From contig JADLZK010013163.1 of NCBI GenBank assembly GCA_015847255.1, positions 62,001-126,000 on the forward strand: a stretch of 64,000 nt of DNA, given 5' to 3'. Source of the stretch: Hyparrhenia diplandra. Lineage: Eukaryota > Streptophyta > Magnoliopsida > Poales > Poaceae. The notes beneath the pieces were generated by a model that was not told the origin of the DNA, made no database searches, and saw nothing but the letters and a program-made list of their open reading frames with translations. This document shows, one piece after another, positions 33,380 to 43,371 of this stretch. The position numbers and the translations under genes were made by a program. Every line of letters starts with the position of its first letter. The stretch's first letter is position 1.

Positions 33380-34656
33380 TCGTTGGCGGCCATTATCACA
33401 TATTTTATACCGCCAACTTAGTCCAAATTAAGAGAGATAAAACCCATCTAGACTAACTAAACATTTACTACTCACCTAGTTTCACTTGTATTCGAGAATA
33501 TTTGTTTTGCAGGAACAAATACGGGAACAGGTGAAAGTACGCCAAATAAAGAACAATACGCAACTCAGGAAGTGCGCTTTGGCCAAGGGGAACGTGACAG
33601 GCCAGAACCAGACCGAATCCAACCGAAGCACCTCTGGAAGAGCAATGTAGAGCAGGCCGCAGCCCACGAGCGAAGGCACGGCACCAGCGGGCCAAACCCT
33701 GGGCCGGCCGCCGCAGGTGGCGCGCCCGCCGCGGCCTGGTGTCCGAACCCGCCACGCCTTGGTCGGTGTCCCGGCCGGAGGAGTAGAGGCGGTCCATGAG
33801 GTGTTTTTCACCGTTTGGCGCCAAACTTTCCCGCCAAAACCACCTTTCACTTGTGTATAAAGGAGGGTCACCCCCTCCATAGAGCATCAATCCCAACACA
33901 ATTCATAGTCTCACATTCAGGGTGGTTTAGAGAGTGCCAAGACACTCAGTGGGAGAGAGAGAGAGAGTGCAAGATAGAGAGGAAGAGAGGAGTAGCGACC
34001 CCCGTGGTCTTTTCGACCGTCGGAGTGCCGTGATCTGTTTCGCTCCCGCCTCCCTACCTTGTACCTCTACGGGTAACTTTACGGCTTGGTGAAAGTTATT
34101 CGTGTCTTACTTTCAAATATCATTCTTAAGTTCACTCTATCATTTATTTTATCGAGACTTACGGGATCGTTGTTTGCCCCTGTGGTAAATACTCTAGTAG
34201 AGGACCCCTGATAAAGACGGGATCTCCTGGCCAACGCTAGAGTAGTGACAAGTAACGTAGACGTAGTGTCTAAGTTATAACTCACCCTCGTTTGCTCCGC
34301 AATCCACGGTAGTGAGGTAGGGGATAGGTGGTGACAGCCCTATTCGCCCATTGTACTCCTCCACGTCCGGTTGCGCAGTAGAGCAAGAGGCCGGCATCGC
34401 TTGGCAGACCAAGTGCACTCCGGATGCCCGAAGTAATACTCGATTAATAGACAGAGTAGCCTAACTTAGCCTAAGTGCTGAAAGAACACCTCGCTCCTAG
34501 GATCACCTCCTATGCTTGACCCTTGATAGCTAGGAGAACAGACTAGCTCCCGTTCCCTGTGGAAATTCGATACCTGGAATACTTCTAGGTGAAGTGCTAC
34601 AACAGTACTTTCCGTGCGCTTGCGGACTTTGCTGCTTTCGCTAAGAAATACCAACA
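33380..34656 (+). mobile_element. 5' LTR of element A
   Basis: About 1277 bp. The start TCGTTGGCGGCC has one extra base relative to TGTTGGCGGCC of the 3' copy; it ends AATACCAACA. TATAAA is at 33856-33861. GTTGGCGG / CCGCCAAC forms an inverted repeat at the start. Confidence 0.85.
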
Positions 34657-34664
34657 AGCATTTC

Positions 34665-34682
34665 TGGCGCCGTTGCCGGGGA
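34665..34682 (+). other. Primer-binding site of element A
   Basis: TGGCGCCGTTGCCGGGGA, the canonical Athila site (tRNA-Asp type), 8 bases after the LTR. Confidence 0.88.
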
Positions 34683-34765
34683 ACGGTTGTCGTTATAGTC
34701 TGTGAAACCTAGTTATCAGTGTGAGCCCTACCCCCTCGCCATTCTTTTTATTTTTAATTTTTATT

Positions 34766-35685
34766 ATGGAGCAACCCACCATTTCCAAATTGTCTGCTCC
34801 AAAGGGCGAGCTCTTAGAACGCCCATCTTCTTCGAAGCCAATCACAGCTTCAAGATTTGAGCTCCGCCCAGGTTTGTTAGCCATGGTTCGGGAACAACCC
34901 TTTTCTGGTTTCGAAAGAGAAAATCCATATCACCACTTGCGGGAATTTGAACAGCTCTGTGGTTGCCTCCATTTTGAAGGCGTACCACATGAATATTTAA
35001 AATGGAAATTGTTTTCTTTCTCGCTTACCGGGAGAGCGATACAATGGTACGATCATAATGTAGGAAAAGTAAATGGGGATTGGGAGGAACTGCAGGCAAA
35101 ATTTTGCCTAGCATTCTTCCCTCTCACCGAAATTGTTGCCCTTCGTACCGAAATCCTCTCATTCCAGCAGAAGGAGAAGGAAGAGATAGGAGCAGCCTGG
35201 GATAGATTTACAACATTAAAAAACTCTGGTCCCGACTTGTCTTTGTCCCGACATGTTTTATTGCAACATTTTTGGTCAGGATTAAATAAGGAATCTCTTA
35301 AATTCCTAGACTCTACGCAGCGGTTCGTTTTCACATAAAACTATAGACGAAGGAGAAGCACTTTTAGATACAATCCGAGAAAACACTCCTCCTCTTGAAC
35401 CCGTCCTTGTAGAATGCAAGTCTATCTCGAAAAGACGTTTTTTTTTCGGCTCAGGCTGAACAAGCTGAACCACATACACCCTTAGAGAAACCTTTCCCCG
35501 AACCAGTGGAGGAACCCCTTTTGGGAGACCTACCAAACATTGAGGACATATTTCTTGACGATTATGGAAACACCTCAAATTATGAATCAGTGAAGAGACC
35601 CCCAGTTCCATTAACCCCTAAAGAACCATTAAGTAAAGAATCGTTGCAAAAATCAATTAGGGGAGTTAACCACACTAATGAGTAA
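34766..35685 (+). pseudogene. gag: gag of element A
   Basis: ATG at 34766 (MEQPTISKLSAPKGELLE). Capsid-like motifs KWKLFSFSLTGRAIQWYDH and FCLAFFPLTEIVALRTEIL are followed by LSRHVLLQHFWSGL. The first frame stops at 35336, and a second frame carries on (HKTIDEGEALLDTIRENTPP). After a T-run near 35442, a third frame continues to TAA at 35683, with a Pro/Glu-rich end. No zinc knuckle was seen. Gag builds the particle and binds element RNA. Confidence 0.75.
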
Positions 35686-36340
35686 TGAATGGGTTAATGA
35701 AAGTGAGGCGATTAACCGAAGAAATTCGGATTTCGCACCCCGTCATTTCCCTTTATCTTTGTAACATACGAGGAATCTGGGAAAATGTGCAATACAACCC
35801 CACCGTAGGCATCAATATAATGTCCCACTCGCGTTTGTTTTTAATCCATTTTTACGATCAACAAGTGGTGGCCTACAATCAAAACCCTTAGACATGATAC
35901 ACGACCTGTTATTCCAGGGTTGGGGTTAGTACATGATGTTATTCTACACAATAATGATATTGAACTCAGCCTAGATTTTCATATTTTTGATATAGATGAG
36001 TTTGATATTTTAATCGGGCATCTCCTAGAAAAATTGTTGAATAACCCACCAAAAAAACAGGGATTTAGATGTAAAGTTAGGAAGAGACATTTTCACTCTA
36101 CCCATAACTCAAGCTAAAAATTCAATAGTGGAACCTCTATCCAAGTGTATGCCCGTCGAGGTAGTGTCAACAATACCCTTTGAAACTCCTGAAGAATCCT
36201 TAGAAAAAGACTCCAAATTATGGATGATTTCATTGATCTCCCTAAAGAAGAAGAAATGACACCGCCTCCCATTGGGCTAAAAACCCTCCCGAAGGACTAC
36301 GCTATGTTTTCTTAAATAATGATAAAATGCTCCTGTAATT
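35686..36340 (+). pseudogene. pro: Protease-like region of element A
   Basis: Reads MNGLMKVRRLTEEI, CNIRGIWENVQYNPTVGINI and, after a stop, NNDIELSLDFHIFDIDEFDI with LIGHLLEKLL. The fold order resembles a retropepsin domain, with ILIGH replacing the usual ILGRP. The active-site position reads NPTVG rather than D-[ST/L]-G, so catalysis is doubtful. A spacer to RT follows with several stops. Confidence 0.5.
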
Positions 36341-37330
36341 ATCAATGATAAATTAAATGAAGAGGAGTCATCCAAATTGATAAAAGTCTTAGAAAAACAT
36401 AGAACTGTCTTCGGATATTCCTTACATGATTTGAAGGGAATTAGCCCAATGATTTGCTCTCACCGTATCCCTGTTGACCCGGATAAAACACCCTCACGTG
36501 AACCTCAACGCCGGCTCAATAATGAAATGAGAGAAGTTGTGAAGAAAGAAGTTCTTAAACTTCTTCATGCCGGGATAATCTATCCCGTTCCACACAGTGA
36601 CTGGGTTAGCCCTGTCCAAGTAGCGCCTAAGAAGGGAGGCATGACGGTAATTAAAAATGCTAAAAATGAATTAATCCCACAGCGTACCGTCACAGGATGG
36701 AGAATGTGCATAGACTACCGGAAATTAAATGCTGCCACAAAGAAAGATCACTTCCCACTCCCATTTATTGATGAAATGTTGGAGCGGTTAGCGAAACACT
36801 CTTTCTTTTGCTTTCTAGATGGATATTCTGGTTATCACCAAATTCCCATCCACCCTGATGATCAAAGCAAGACCACGTTTACATGCCCATATGGAACATA
36901 CGCCTACCGTAGAATGTCTTTCGGGTTGTGTAATGCACCCGCATCATTTCAAAGGTGTATGATGTCCATATTCTCTGACATGATTGAGGAGATCATGGAA
37001 GTTTTCATGGACGATTTTTCTGTCTATGGAAAAACTTTCGAGAGTTGTCTAGAGAATCTAGATAGAGTCTTGCAACGATGCCAAGAAAAGGACCTAGTGC
37101 TTAATTGGGAAAAGTGCCATTTTATGGTCCGGGAGGGCATTGTCCTCGGTCACCTAGTGTCCGAGAGGGGGATTGAGGTAGATAAAGCAAAAATTGAAGT
37201 GATTGAAAAATTACCTCCCCCAGTGAACGTGAAAGGGATCCGTAGCTTCCTAGGCCACGCAGGATTTTACAGACGGTTTATAAAAGATTTCTCACAAACT
37301 ACGAGACCGTTAACAAGCCACGCTAGCTAA
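36341..37330 (+). CDS. RT: Reverse transcriptase of element A
   Basis: Best-preserved domain in the window; a 317-codon open run begins at 36377. It copies element RNA into DNA in the cytoplasmic particle. Visible in order: the finger motif GIIYPVPHSDWVSPVQ, WRMCIDYRKLNAATKKDHFP, FLDGYSGYHQI (catalytic Asp at residue 148), TCPYGTYAYRRMSFGLCNAP, VFMDDFSVYG (Asp 212 and 213, codons at 37010-37015), and NWEKCHFMVREGIVLGH with FLGHAGFYRRFI. The FMDD box, rather than YVDD, is typical of Athila. All three catalytic aspartates are present. The frame breaks at 37330 on entry to RNase H. Confidence 0.9.
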   Translation: MNDKLNEEESSKLIKVLEKHRTVFGYSLHDLKGISPMICSHRIPVDPDKTPSREPQRRLNNEMREVVKKEVLKLLHAGIIYPVPHSDWVSPVQVAPKKGGMTVIKNAKNELIPQRTVTGWRMCIDYRKLNAATKKDHFPLPFIDEMLERLAKHSFFCFLDGYSGYHQIPIHPDDQSKTTFTCPYGTYAYRRMSFGLCNAPASFQRCMMSIFSDMIEEIMEVFMDDFSVYGKTFESCLENLDRVLQRCQEKDLVLNWEKCHFMVREGIVLGHLVSERGIEVDKAKIEVIEKLPPPVNVKGIRSFLGHAGFYRRFIKDFSQTTRPLTSHAS

Positions 37331-37815
37331 GGATGTGCCTTTTTGAGTTCACTGATGAGTGCATGAAAGCTTTTCTTACCATTAAAGAAGCACTCATCTC
37401 AGCACCAATCATTCAACCACCGATTGGTCGCTACCCTTTGAAATCATGTGTGATGCTAGTGATTATGCGATTGGTGCGGTCCGGTCACGGGCCAAACCAA
37501 AGATAAAAAGCATCACGCAATTGCCTATGCTAGCAAAACACTTTACCGAGCTCAATTGAATTACGCCACAACCGAGAAGGAGCTCCTAGCTGTAGTGTTT
37601 GCTATTGATAAGTTTAGGTCTTACTTAGTGGGATCAAAAGTGATTGTCTACACTGATCATGTTGCATTGAAATATTTGCTCACTAAGAAAGACGCCAAAC
37701 CTAGATTAATAAGATGGATTCTCTTACTCCAAGAATTTGATTTAGAAATTAAAGATAAGAAGGGAGTAGAGAATACCGTTCTTGGATCATTTGTCGCGCT
37801 TGCAATTCACTAACA
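37331..37815 (+). pseudogene. RH: RNase H of element A
   Basis: Removes RNA from the RNA-DNA hybrid. The first 220 bases are frame-broken but show MCDASDYAIGAV (first Asp). An open part from 37556 has NYATTEKELLAVVFAIDKF (Glu) and VIVYTDHVALKYLL (Asp). It ends EIKDKKGVENTVLGSF, matching the expected D-E-D order. At least three single-base frame changes occur between 37330 and 37556. Confidence 0.75.
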
Positions 37816-39180
37816 CGCAGAACCGCCCATTAATGACTTCCTACGCGACGACATGCTCCTGAAGGTGGAGGACATAACCCCATGGTATGCAGACATTGTG
37901 AATTTTATGGTTTCAGGTTATGTACCACCTGGCGAATCCCGCCGTAAGTTGAAAGCGTAAAGCCGACGCCACCTCCGGGATGATCCGTACCTCTACGAGG
38001 TGGTATGTTCTCGATGGGATGTTGAGAAGATGTGTGCCCACCAAAAAGAGGGACAAGAGATTATTGAGAAATGCCCACGATTGCCATACGGAGGACACTA
38101 TGGCGTATTCGCACACAAGCAAAAATCTGGCAAAGGCGGATTCTACCGGCCAACCATGTACCAAGACACCAAAGAGTTCATCAGAAGGTATCATAAGTGC
38201 GGCCGCAAGGAGGCATTACCTCACGAAAATGCAATGCCCCTCCACTACAACTTACAAGTCGAAGTCTTCGATGTGCGGGGTATTGACTTCATGGGACCTT
38301 TTCCAAAGTCCTATGATTGTGAATACATCCTCATCACTTGTCGACTATGTATCCAAATGGGTGGAAGCACTACCGCGTCGAGCCGCAGATTCCAAGCACG
38401 CAAGGAAAATGTTCCATGAGATTATCTTTCCACGCTCGAACCCCAAGGATGGTGGTGGCGGCGGAGGAACCCACTTCACCGACAAGGTTTTTAGAAAATT
38501 CTTAATGGAGTTGGGATCCAAGCATAACATCGCTACACCATACCACCCACAAACAAGTGGTCGCGGAAACATCCAATAAGCAAATCAAGAACATCCTCCG
38601 TAAAACAATCAATGCAATGGGAAAGGAATGGAAAGACAAGCTACGATGCACTATGGGCATACTGGGACAGCTTACAAGACCCCATTGGCATGACACCATT
38701 CGAGATGGTCTATGGGAAAAGTTGTCATTTGCCGGTAGAGCTTGAACATCGAGCTTATCGGGCAATCAAAACCTCGAACATGGACGTCAAGCTAGCCTAG
38801 GGCAAAATAGGCGAAGCAACTCACCGAGCTAGAGGAATGGCGTGAGAAGGCATACCACGGTGCGAGAATTTACAAGGAAAGAACAAAAGATGGCACGACC
38901 GGGCCGAATCCAAAGATAAAACATTTCAAGAAGGAGACAAGGTATTACTCTTCAACTCGAGTGAAATTATTCGGCGGAGGAAAGCTTAAAAGCAAGTGGA
39001 TGGGACCATACACCGCCGCCGTCGACATCGCACCACACGCGCGCGAGCCATAACCATTCGCGACAATGAAGGTAACATCTCAAAGGTAAATGGCCAAAGA
39101 TTAAAAGTTTATTATGAACCTTCTCACAATATAAATGAAACCATAGATGAAATAAAGTTAATTAGTTTTGAAGCTTTTTA
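37816..39180 (+). pseudogene. INT: Integrase of element A
   Basis: Inserts the DNA copy into the genome. Seen across three frames: a zinc-binding region (HYGVF... and CHKCGR-like KCGR at 38200), VFDVRGIDFMGPFPKSYD (first Asp, 38272), GGTHFTDKVFRKFLMELGS (second Asp region, 38465), HPQTSG (38545) with the glutamate frame-shifted, then IGMTPFEMVYGKSCHLPVEL (38690). A C-terminal GGGKLKSKWMGPYTA resembles a GPF/Y module. At least four frameshifts. No chromodomain was seen, as usual for Athila. Confidence 0.8.
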
Positions 39181-39480
39181 ATTTTTTAATTACATTTGTT
39201 CTCTTTTAAAAGTTAAAACAAATTTCCCTTTTTCTCTTTTATCACCTTGACACGAATAAAAAATAAAACAAATAAAAACACCTGGATATGAAGCGAGGAT
39301 AAGACTAGACTTAGGATAGGGACGGACAGACCCGGGGCGCCCCAGCGGCGGGCGCGCGCACCCGCGGCGCCCGCGCCGTGGCGGTGGTGGCCTCCCGAGC
39401 GCATCTGTTTCCTCGTGCCTATTCTCGATCCCCTCCTTCTACGCTCCGTAGGTGTTCGGTCCGTGTTCATTTCATTTTGC

Positions 39481-39487
39481 TATAAAA
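39481..39487 (+). promoter_or_regulatory. TATA-like box upstream of third ORF, element A
   Basis: TATAAAA 70 bases before the ATG at 39557, after a G+C-rich tract at 39330-39440. The position after integrase parallels the internal TATA boxes of B and C. Confidence 0.4.
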
Positions 39488-39556
39488 CTCGTGCACCACC
39501 ACTCTAGTGCCACCACACACTAAGCCTTTGCTTTGCTAAACTCCACTCTTCACATC

Positions 39557-40058
39557 ATGTCCGAGCGCTCAATCCACACAAGCGATCTTTTACGCTCCGA
39601 GAGCATGAAATCCCATAGTGGGAAAGCCACGCCCCCACACTACACCACCTAGGCAACACCCATACAACTTACCTTCGCCACACTCCAGCTCATCGAACAA
39701 CTCTTACACCGTTTTTTGGAAGTGAAGCCCGAAGGAGGATTCGGGAAGGGGTTGATGCGCCGCTCCAAAGAATCTCGAGCACCAATTCCAGAAAATAGAT
39801 CCTTAGCTACCCCTCCTCCCGCGCCTAGCCCAAACACCAATTACGGTAGTGATGACGAAGTCGAAAGCAGACAACAGATTTCCTCATGACAAAATATGGG
39901 GCGTTATTACGGTTTGTATTGGCTCACTCGGGGCCTAATTAGACGCTACTAGGAGGAAAATAAGTAACCTACAAGGTGATGCTGAAATAGAAAAATTTAG
40001 GTTCGATAACAAAGTAGCGAAACTAGCGAGAGCCGCGGGTGTCGATTACATTACCTAG
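39557..40058 (+). pseudogene. Short third ORF of element A
   Basis: ATG at 39557 (MSERSIHTSDLLRSESMKSH). In shifting frames it continues with a Pro-rich middle (LATPPPAPSPNTNYGSDDEV) and a C-terminal helix-like end, KFRFDNKVAKLARAAGVDYI, stopping at 40056. It is not the large ORF of B and C. Function unknown. Confidence 0.4.
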
Positions 40059-41506
40059 TTAAAGAATCATTGTATTCTCCCCAAATAATCGGGCATTAGT
40101 TTCATTTGTTTTTTTTTTTTTTTTTTTGTTTATCTTGTATTTTTCCCTTTCAAAGATTGTATGCCCGATTCAATAAAGAGTTATTACTTTTGTTTTGCAC
40201 ACTTGTTCTTTTGTCTTGTCTCTTGAAATAATATGTATAAAGAACAAGTGTGGGGAAGGCCTTCAACGCACACGCAACAAAGGTTTACAAATCTTCTTCC
40301 ACGCCTTTCCCTATCTCTCTCTCTATGCCAATTTAAGAACAAATTCCTCTAAAATCAACATGGCTAATCTCCACTTCTCCTGAATAAAATAAATCAGTTA
40401 GTATAAATTTTATTCCTACTAAGATCCTAAATCTTGATGAGCAACGCAGAATAGGGAACTCATTTCATCTTATTAATTGCACTCAGAGATATAGTAGGAT
40501 AACTTGACTTTTATTCTCTCTTGCAACAAGACTTGAATTTCATTTCAAAACTCTTACTCAAGCATGCTCCATGGTTAATTTAGAATCAATTCCTACCAAA
40601 GCCAAAATTAGAATTATATACATCCACAAATAGCTATTTATTCTTGTATTGAGTTTTGTCAACCTTTGTGATCAAGGTTGAGAGGGGTTTCATGCACCTA
40701 AGATCGAAATGCACATGCACCCACCAAAATAAGCCAATTCTTACATTAAGAATTGCGCACAAACATGCACCACCATCCGAAAAAAAAAGAGACATGATCT
40801 TGTTCCAATCTCTAAACCTTCAATATTTATCACATGCCAAACAAAAAGAAGAGATATGGGCTATTTAAAGGAAAGAAATACACTCCATGCTAGATGCGCA
40901 TGAGACAAAAAAAATATATGGACATGTGTCCAAGAGAATAAAAAGATGGCGTGCCAAAGAAGCCCGCCTAAAAAAATCTATAAATAGCCCATGCTCTCCA
41001 ATTCAAAGGCATCACAATTAGAAGGGTCAAATTACAACAAGATCAACATTATTATGTCTCCACCATACTACATTCCACACACTTGCACATTTCGACCGGG
41101 AACATGACTCTCCTTTCCTGAGGATCCGAAGTTTGACCCGACAATATATACAAGGTAAATATGCACTTGTCATTTTCTCGAAGGATCACCTGAACACCAC
41201 TCAAATAATAGGATTAGAGAGAGTGACATGATTAAGATACTTGGGAGGAACCACTACACAAATATGAGTGACTCATCTTAGAATTGACCATGGAGCAATC
41301 TTTGTTTTCTTTTCGAAAATATAAAAACCAAGTCTTACATGTGAGACTAGAAATAAAACGATAGACATCCAAACTATTCCTTTGTACAATTTTTTAAGAT
41401 GAATTGATAGACACTTTGAATGCTCACATGGAAGGTGAAGTCTGGAATAATCTTTATGCTGATCCTTGATTTATTTATTCATGGAGACAACACTCTTTAA
41501 GCTAAG
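40059..41506 (+). other. 3' non-coding region of element A
   Basis: Contains a second purine tract, CAAGTGTGGGGAAGG at 40245-40259, GGACATGTGTCC at 40920-40931, and AT-rich sequence with T- and A-runs. No gene was seen. Confidence 0.6.
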
Positions 41507-41543
41507 TTTACTCGAGGATGAGTAAAGACTAAGTGTGGGGAGT
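41507..41543 (+). promoter_or_regulatory. Hairpin and polypurine tract of element A
   Basis: TTTACTCGAGGATGAGTAAA at 41507-41526 forms a stem whose fourth pair is A-T where B has G-C. AAGTGTGGGGAGT at 41531-41543 then touches the 3' LTR. Confidence 0.7.
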
Positions 41544-42821
41544 TGTTGGCGGCCATTATCACATATTTTATACCGCCAACTTAGTCCAAATTAAGAGAGA
41601 TAAAACCCATCTAGACTAACTAAACATTTACTACTCACCTAGTTCCACTTGTATTCGAGAATATTTGTTTTGCAGGAACAAACACGGGAACAGTGAAAGT
41701 ACGCCAAATAAAGAACAATACGCAACTTCGGGGAAGTGCGCTTTGGCCAAGGGGAACGTGACGAGCCGAACTGCATCGAATCCAACCGGCACCTCGGAAG
41801 AGCAATGTAGAGCGAGCCAGAGCCCACCACGGCAAAAGGCACGGCACCCAGCGGTAAGCCAAACCGGGCCGGCCGCCGCAAGTGCGGCGCCGCCCGCGCC
41901 CGGTGTCCGAACCCGCCGCCTTGGTCGGGTGTCCCGGCCGGAGGAGTAGAGGCGGTGCATGAGGTGTTTTTCACCATTTTGGCCCCAAACTTTCCCCCGC
42001 CAAAACCACCTTTCACTTGTGTATAAAGGAGGGTCACCCCCCTCCATAGAGCATCAATCCCAACACAATTCATAGTCTCACATTCGAGGGGTGGTTTAGA
42101 GAGTGCCAAGACACTCAGTGGGAGAGAGAGAGTGCAAGATAGAGAGGAAGAGAGGAGTAGCGACCCCGTGGTCTTTCGACTATCGGAGTGCCGGATCTGT
42201 CGGCTCCCGCCTCCCTACCTTGTACCTCTACGGGTAACTTTACGGCTTGGTGAAAGTTATTCGTGTCTTACTTTCAGTATCATTCTTAAGTTCACGCTAT
42301 CATTTATTTTATCGAGAATTACGGGATCGTTGTTTGCCCCTATGGTAAATACTCTAGTAGAGGACCCCTGATAAAGACGGGATCTCCTGGCCAACGCTAG
42401 AGTAGTGACAAGTAACGTAGACGTGGTGTCTAAGTTATAACTCACCCTCGTTTGCTCTCCGCAATCCACGGTAGTGAGGTAGGGGATAGGTGGTGACAGC
42501 CCTATTCGCCCATTGTACTCCTCCACGTCCGGTTCTTGTGATGAGAGAGCAAGAGGCCGGCATCGCAGCGGACCAAGTGCACTCGGATGCCCGAAGTAAT
42601 ACTCGATTAATAGAGCGAGTAGCCCCGACTTAGCCTAAGTATTTGAAAGAACACCTCGCTCCTAGGATCACCTCCTATGCTTGACCCTTGATAGCTAGGA
42701 GAACAGACTAGCTCCCGTTCCTATGGAAATTCGACACCGGAATACTTCTAGGTGAAGTGCTACAATGGTACTTTCCGCACAGGCGCTTGACTTTGTCGCT
42801 TTCCCTAAGAAATACCAACGA
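41544..42821 (+). mobile_element. 3' LTR of element A
   Basis: Starts TGTTGGCGGCCATTATC and ends AATACCAACGA with one extra base; 1278 bp. TATAAA is at 42022-42027. It differs from the 5' LTR mainly by short indels in the G+C-rich part (about 41690-41960). Confidence 0.87.
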
Positions 42822-42881
42822 TTGTCGTTACGGAAATGGGTTATTATCTATTTCAAGTAATGTCGTTAAGAAATATCAACA
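42822..42881 (+). mobile_element. 3' LTR of element B, last part
   Basis: TTACGGAAATGGGTTATTAT to AAATATCAACA, matching 12024-12079. This shows that A inserted 55 bp before the end of B's 3' LTR. Confidence 0.8.
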
Positions 42882-43300
42882 CCGCTTTCGTCGGGGAAGA
42901 TGACCCGCGTCATGTGGCTCGAAGCCGGGGAGGCACATTGGGAATCCCTTCTAGCAACTCGGGCGGAATGTGCCACCGGGCGCCATGGCGACGCCGTCGC
43001 CCTCCCGGTCGAGCGCGTTCTTTGGTCCCATCGGTGGCGCGCGATTCTCGGGTCGAGTGGCGCGACACTTCAAGGGTCGAAACACCGCCGACCAACGAAA
43101 AAAGGGGAAGAAGGGGGGGACGGGAGTCGGGGACGAAGCTCATGCAGCGGCTCATGTCGCCGGCGCTTGGATGGATCGAGGAAGCGGTGGAGGCGGCGAG
43201 AACGAGGGTGGGGGCGGGCTTGGCGGGAGGAGTCGATGGGACGGGGAATGGGAAGAGATGTGAAAGACCGAGAAACTTGCACTTGAAATCATAAGCTAGA
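42882..43300 (-). other. Upstream part or first exon of gene Z
   Basis: G+C-rich block that would be contiguous with 10482 before B inserted. On the minus strand the right half is CT-rich like a cereal 5' leader, and the left half is open for over 100 codons (e.g. ARWHIPPELLEGIPNV). The reading across the B junction and the true start codon are uncertain. A plus-strand reading (MATPSPSRSSAFFGPIGGAR) is also open. Confidence 0.3.
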
Positions 43301-43371
43301 TTCACTAAATCGTGGCCCCCACCATGATTGGACCGTGTCATAGAGAGTCAACCCCAAAATATGGGTCGTTA

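Larger units (their letters stand above)
33380..42821 (+). mobile_element. Athila element A with gag, RT, RNase H and integrase
   Basis: The only Athila copy here with enzyme genes, 9.4 kb. The 5' LTR is 33380-34656, with a perfect primer-binding site; then gag, protease-like region, RT, RNase H, integrase, a short third ORF, a 3' non-coding region and a 3' LTR at 41544-42821. It inserted into the 3' LTR of B. The flanking pentamers are GTGCC (33375) and TTGTC (42822), an imperfect duplication. Several frameshifts make it inactive as written. It could have been a donor of enzymes for E-like elements. Confidence 0.88.
10483..42881 (+). mobile_element. Athila element B, non-autonomous, with nested insertions
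   Basis: Ty3/gypsy element of the Athila lineage on the plus strand. It has a 5' LTR at 10483-12079 and a 3' LTR at 31822-33379 plus 42822-42881. The internal region contains the end of gag, protease, an AT-rich spacer, an internal TATA box and an Athila-specific ORF, but no RT, RNase H or integrase. Without the nested C (14511-29437) and A (33380-42821) it is about 8.0 kb. It must have been mobilised by enzymes from another element. No clear target-site duplication was seen: the left flank reads CTATT, the right CCGCT. Confidence 0.8.

Noticed and set aside
42970..43263. Plus-strand 97-codon ORF as a gene
   Set aside because: Gly-rich, without motif, and opposite to a CT-rich leader-like strand of gene Z; kept only as uncertain gene-Z upstream DNA.
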